A DNA stretch of 64,000 nucleotides from an uncultured Oscillospiraceae bacterium (GTDB lineage Bacteria > Bacillota > Clostridia > Oscillospirales > Oscillospiraceae): positions 1-64,000 of the forward strand of contig CANRIW010000003.1 of the NCBI GenBank assembly GCA_947630785.1, written 5' to 3'. A program made the translations under genes and the position numbers. Shown piece after piece: positions 62,997 to 64,000 of this stretch (position 1 is its first letter; the number at the start of each line of letters is the position of its first letter). Under the pieces are notes generated by a model. That model worked only from the letters and a program-made list of their open reading frames with translations. It did not search any database and had not been told where the DNA came from.

Positions 62997-63536
62997 ATGA
63001 AAAAGGTCATTGCTCTTGCGCTCGCCCTGATGATGGTATTTGCCCTGTGCGCCTGCGGGGACACCGTGACCGGTCCCGGCCCCGCTCAGGAGCCCTCCGA
63101 CGCCCCTGAGCAGCCCTCTGAGCCCGCCGGGCCCGCCGAGGGCGGCAGCCTGACCGTCTTCTACGACGACACCGTCGGCAAGTACGAGTTCCCCGCCATG
63201 GTGCTGGCCGAGGGCGATATGCTGGAGATGTTCTATCCCGGCCTGTCCGCTCTGGAGGGCGTGGAGGAGTTCCAGGTCTATACCCCCATGATGACCGGCG
63301 CCGCCGCTGAGCTGACCCTGGTGAAGCTGGCCGACGGGGGCGACCCCGCCGCCGTCAAGGCCATCTTTGACGCCCGGGTGGCCGCCTGCACCAAGGACGG
63401 CGAGAACTACCCCGAGACCATCGACGCCTGGGTGAACAATTGCCGCCAGGTCACCGCCGGCAGCTATATGATGCTGGTGGTCCACACCGACTGCGACGCC
63501 ATCGAGGCCGACTTCAACGCGGCCTTCGGAGGCTGA
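62997..63536 (+). CDS. DUF4358 domain lipoprotein
   Basis: 179 residues. A lipoprotein signal peptide ends at the lipobox LCAC (Cys about residue 20), followed by a Pro/Glu-rich linker and a DUF4358-type domain: YTPMMTGAAAELTLVKLADGGDPAAVKAIFDARV (about 99-132) and SYMMLVV near the end. The family is widespread in gut Firmicutes; function unknown. ATG 62997 has AAGGAGAATACGAA upstream. The next lipoprotein gene starts 2 nt after its stop. Confidence 0.85.
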   Translation: MKKVIALALALMMVFALCACGDTVTGPGPAQEPSDAPEQPSEPAGPAEGGSLTVFYDDTVGKYEFPAMVLAEGDMLEMFYPGLSALEGVEEFQVYTPMMTGAAAELTLVKLADGGDPAAVKAIFDARVAACTKDGENYPETIDAWVNNCRQVTAGSYMMLVVHTDCDAIEADFNAAFGG

Positions 63537-63538
63537 CC

Positions 63539-64000
63539 ATGAGACGGACGCTCGTTTTGTTTCTGGCTCTGGCGCTGGCGCTGAGCCTGTGCGCCTGCGC
63601 CCGTCCCGCGGCGGAAACCACTCAGCCGCCCGATAGCGAGGCCCCCTCGGAAGCACCTTCCGCGCCGCCCAGCGAAACTCCCTCGGAGGAGCCCGGCGCG
63701 GCGCCCACCGAAGGGCCCACGGCGCCTCCCACCGAGGAGCCCTCAGAGGAGCCCACAACAGAGCCCACCGAGTCCCCCACGGAGGCTCCAAAGCCCACGG
63801 CGACCCCGAAGCCCACCGAGAAGCCCAAGCCCGCGGAGACCCCGAAACCCACCGAGCCCGAACCGGCGGAAACCCCAATGCCGGCCGAGACGCCCGCGCC
63901 CACCGAGGAACCCAGGCCCTCCGCCCCGCCGATCCACCCCGGCGGTATCGGCGGCAATACCCAGCCCCCCGAGACCCAGCCCCCGGAGAGCGAGGCGCCC
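63539..64000 (+). CDS. Lipoprotein with long Pro/Thr/Glu-rich linker (runs off window)
   Basis: Not in the ORF track because it is open at the window edge. The start ATG 63539 lies 2 nt after the DUF4358 stop. A signal peptide (RRTLVLFLALALALSLCAC) has lipobox LCAC, Cys about residue 19. The visible 154 residues are then mostly repeats built on PTEEPSEEP and PKPTEKPKP, a wall-spanning or extended linker. A C-terminal folded domain probably follows outside the window. The gene is probably in one operon with the DUF4358 lipoprotein. Confidence 0.8.
   Translation, partial: MRRTLVLFLALALALSLCACARPAAETTQPPDSEAPSEAPSAPPSETPSEEPGAAPTEGPTAPPTEEPSEEPTTEPTESPTEAPKPTATPKPTEKPKPAETPKPTEPEPAETPMPAETPAPTEEPRPSAPPIHPGGIGGNTQPPETQPPESEAP

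Overview
The window looks like a chromosomal segment of a high-GC, Gram-positive, anaerobic gut Firmicute, probably of the Oscillospiraceae/Ruminococcaceae type. The reasons are very high third-position GC in housekeeping genes, two T-box leaders, an infC-rpmI-rplT operon, a GlgC/GlgD glycogen pathway, an alr-mazF operon and several lipobox lipoproteins. This placement is inferred from gene content and order; no species is claimed.

Layout. 1-1.7 kb: remains of large serine recombinases beside two tRNA-Ser genes. 1.7-9.7 kb: leuA behind a leucine T-box, proC, a membrane protein, small prophage-like remnants, a zinc-ribbon membrane protein, yebC and a lipoprotein. 9.7-20.5 kb: two leftward operons for glycogen, glgP-glk-pgi (breakdown) and glgB-glgC-glgD-glgA (synthesis). 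20.6-22.9 kb: patatin-like and MATE genes. 22.96-37.9 kb: a 14.8 kb integrative mobilizable element inserted in the anticodon loop of a tRNA-Ser(CGA) gene. 38-47 kb: infC-rpmI-rplT, a peptide ABC transporter operon, gltX and a secreted protein. 47-51 kb: nnr-lipoprotein-alr-mazF. 51-57 kb: phenylalanine T-box, DUF2500, a PNPOx-like gene, pheS, pheT, a SnoaL-like gene and a split TSUP transporter. 57-62.7 kb: glycolysis operon trmL-pgk-tpiA-gpmI-eno. The end holds a DUF4358 lipoprotein and a lipoprotein running off the window.

The mobile element is the most interesting part. Its two ends carry the 5' and 3' halves of one host tRNA-Ser(CGA). A complete second tRNA-Ser(CGA), carried just inside, can replace it and appears placed to use the host tRNA promoter. 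Paired GCTAACA repeats near both ends look like integrase arm sites. The element encodes a tyrosine integrase, excisionase-like and HTH proteins, a MobV relaxase with a recognisable pMV158-type oriT, and a DUF4143-type ATPase. Its cargo is a mosaic restriction cassette: sigma-like regulator, zinc-finger protein, type III Res, a two-TM protein, type III Mod with an AT-rich target-recognition region, and an FRG-domain protein. This cassette is the best candidate for an undescribed anti-phage system.

The rest is mostly core metabolism. Notable details are an apparent AUA start codon for infC, a duplicated OB-like domain in PheT, a histone-like Lys/Ala tail on GlgB, a MazF toxin without a visible antitoxin, and two half-size TSUP genes.
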